A stretch of 21,100 nt of DNA from Clostridium sp. CAG:245 (lineage in GTDB: Bacteria > Bacillota > Clostridia > TANB77 > CAG-508). A program made the position numbers and the translations under genes. The notes below the pieces were generated by a model that made no database searches, was not told where the DNA came from, and saw only the letters and a program-made list of their open reading frames with translations. The stretch is taken from positions 1 to 21,100 of the forward strand of contig FR880038.1 of NCBI GenBank assembly GCA_000435175.1, read 5' to 3'. Every line of letters starts with the position of its first letter. The first letter of the stretch is position 1. Shown here in pieces: positions 20,443 through 21,100 of the stretch.

Positions 20443-20997
20443 TCATAAATTTGCCACATTCAAAGTTGGCAGTTCTTCAACTTTATATTGTTTCAGTGCA
20501 CCCTTATATTCTAATCTTATATTCTCTAAGTTTAAGAAATCCTCTGGTTTTACTATATCTGGCAAATTATTCCTAATTTGAGCCTTTTTCATAGCATACT
20601 TCACAAATTCTGCACAGTAAAAAGCCCTTCTTCTCTGAATTTTCATATGTAAAGCAACTGCAACAAGTCCAATAAAATTAAATTTATATTCTTGAGAAGT
20701 TGCCTCAACCTTATGTATTATCTGATTTAATCTATTATACTGCTCATCCGAAATCATTATAGAATAAACTGCTGTCTGAGTATTTTTAAATCTTTTAAAT
20801 GTTCCAATGTTTATTCCCTCATGTACAAATCCACCTATAAATGGATTATATGGATTCAGTCTTCCAAAGCTATACATTTTCGTTAAGTTCTCGTCTAATC
20901 CAATAGACACATGCGAATATTCGGCTCCTGTGTATGCTTTTACAATTCTTGAAAGTACTGTACCACTGTATGTTAAAATTATATAAATGCGTTTCAA
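20443..20997 (-). CDS. YiiX-like (permuted NlpC/P60) cysteine hydrolase
   Basis: This 184-aa protein has the permuted papain-like arrangement of the YiiX/YebB group: an early His (AEYSHVSIGLD, His29) and a later Cys (FYCAEFVKYAM, Cys128). Members cleave amide or thioester/ester bonds; some act on lipids or peptidoglycan peptides. The real substrate is unknown. There is no signal peptide, so it is probably cytoplasmic. The start is TTG 20997: AAGGAGG lies 5 nt upstream, and the next Met is at residue 41, past the catalytic His, so no ATG start is workable. A promoter and an inverted repeat lie upstream. The TVP38-family membrane gene follows. Confidence 0.85.
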   Translation of the reverse strand: MKRIYIILTYSGTVLSRIVKAYTGAEYSHVSIGLDENLTKMYSFGRLNPYNPFIGGFVHEGINIGTFKRFKNTQTAVYSIMISDEQYNRLNQIIHKVEATSQEYKFNFIGLVAVALHMKIQRRRAFYCAEFVKYAMKKAQIRNNLPDIVKPEDFLNLENIRLEYKGALKQYKVEELPTLNVANL

Positions 20998-21037
20998 ATT
21001 TTCCTCCTTAAAAGAAACTATTTAATTTCTTCTTAAT

Positions 21038-21070
21038 CTTATGCTATTTGCAAATGGATTATAGCATAAG
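21038..21070. promoter_or_regulatory. Inverted repeat over the -10 of the YiiX-like gene
   Basis: CTTATGCTAT (21038-21047) and ATAGCATAAG (21061-21070) are perfect 10-bp arms around a 13-nt spacer that includes most of the palindrome ATTTGCAAAT. They overlap the -10 and the transcription start, as an operator would. Confidence 0.5.
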
Positions 21071-21086
21071 AGCAAGTAATTTACAA
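21058..21086 (-). promoter_or_regulatory. Promoter of the YiiX-like gene
   Basis: On the minus strand: TTGTAA (21081-21086), a 17-nt spacer, TATAAT (21058-21063). The -35 lies in the loop of the hairpin at 21072-21097. Confidence 0.7.
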
Positions 21087-21097
21087 TAATTACTTGC
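21072..21097 (-). terminator. Hairpin at the window edge, probable terminator of an off-window gene
   Basis: GCAAGTAATT (21072-21081) and AATTACTTGC (21088-21097) form a perfect 10-bp stem with a 6-nt loop. On the minus strand TCTTATG follows, so the U-tract is weak. It may instead be an operator for the promoter it overlaps. Confidence 0.5.
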
Positions 21098-21100
21098 CCT

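Noticed and set aside
1..21100. CRISPR array, rRNA, insertion sequence or transposase
   Set aside because: No regularly spaced repeats, rRNA-like conserved sequence or transposase frame was seen on either strand.

Overview
The window looks like a chromosomal segment of a low-G+C, spore-former-type Firmicute, most likely an uncultured Clostridia member. The reasons are the AT-rich sequence, AGGAGG ribosome sites, consensus sigma-A promoters, intrinsic terminators, a CIRCE-controlled hrcA-grpE pair, a Spo0H-type sigma factor (SigH), RqcH, AdhE, and a tRNA with encoded CCA. TGA is used as a stop and TGG for Trp, so the code is standard. The species cannot be told from the sequence alone.

Layout. 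1-3150 (minus): hrcA-grpE heat-shock operon with promoter and CIRCE, then ychF. 3174-5350: an accessory island. It holds a holin-endolysin pair, a G+C-richer phage-like 72-aa gene with a structured leader, a candidate type I toxin-antitoxin locus (33-aa hydrophobic peptide on minus, roughly 87-nt RNA on plus), and a 23-bp copy of the 3' end of the adjacent tRNA-Thr joined to a large palindromic structure. 5354-6093 (minus): tRNA-Thr(GGT) and sigH. 6323-8080 (plus): rqcH, the only long plus-strand core gene. 8180-8972 (minus): a DUF4116 repeat protein and a small unknown protein. 9154-14115 (minus): ligA, an SPFH/YdjI-like protein, a Tim44-like zinc-ribbon membrane protein and pgsA. 14306-17673 (minus): adhE translationally coupled to an APH-fold kinase. 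17740-20997 (minus): a solo HipA-like kinase, class I fructose-bisphosphate aldolase, a TVP38/DedA-family membrane protein and a YiiX-like cysteine hydrolase.

How they fit together. Most genes are housekeeping: proteostasis (HrcA, GrpE, RqcH), translation (YchF, tRNA-Thr), DNA joining (LigA), phospholipid synthesis (PgsA), glycolysis and fermentation (aldolase, AdhE), and the stationary-phase/sporulation sigma factor. The SPFH and Tim44-like pair resembles the membrane-stress module around B. subtilis ydjGHI, here upstream of ligA.

The most unusual part is 4793-5134. Two convergent promoters drive RNAs that start with the same 13-nt leader. One RNA encodes a 33-aa single-span hydrophobic peptide, and the other is a short terminated RNA lying antisense to its 3' end. 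The leaders are inverted repeats, so a full-length toxin mRNA could fold its 3' end back on its 5' end, as in hok-type or AapA-type toxins. No similarity search could be run, so the family assignment is inference from architecture.
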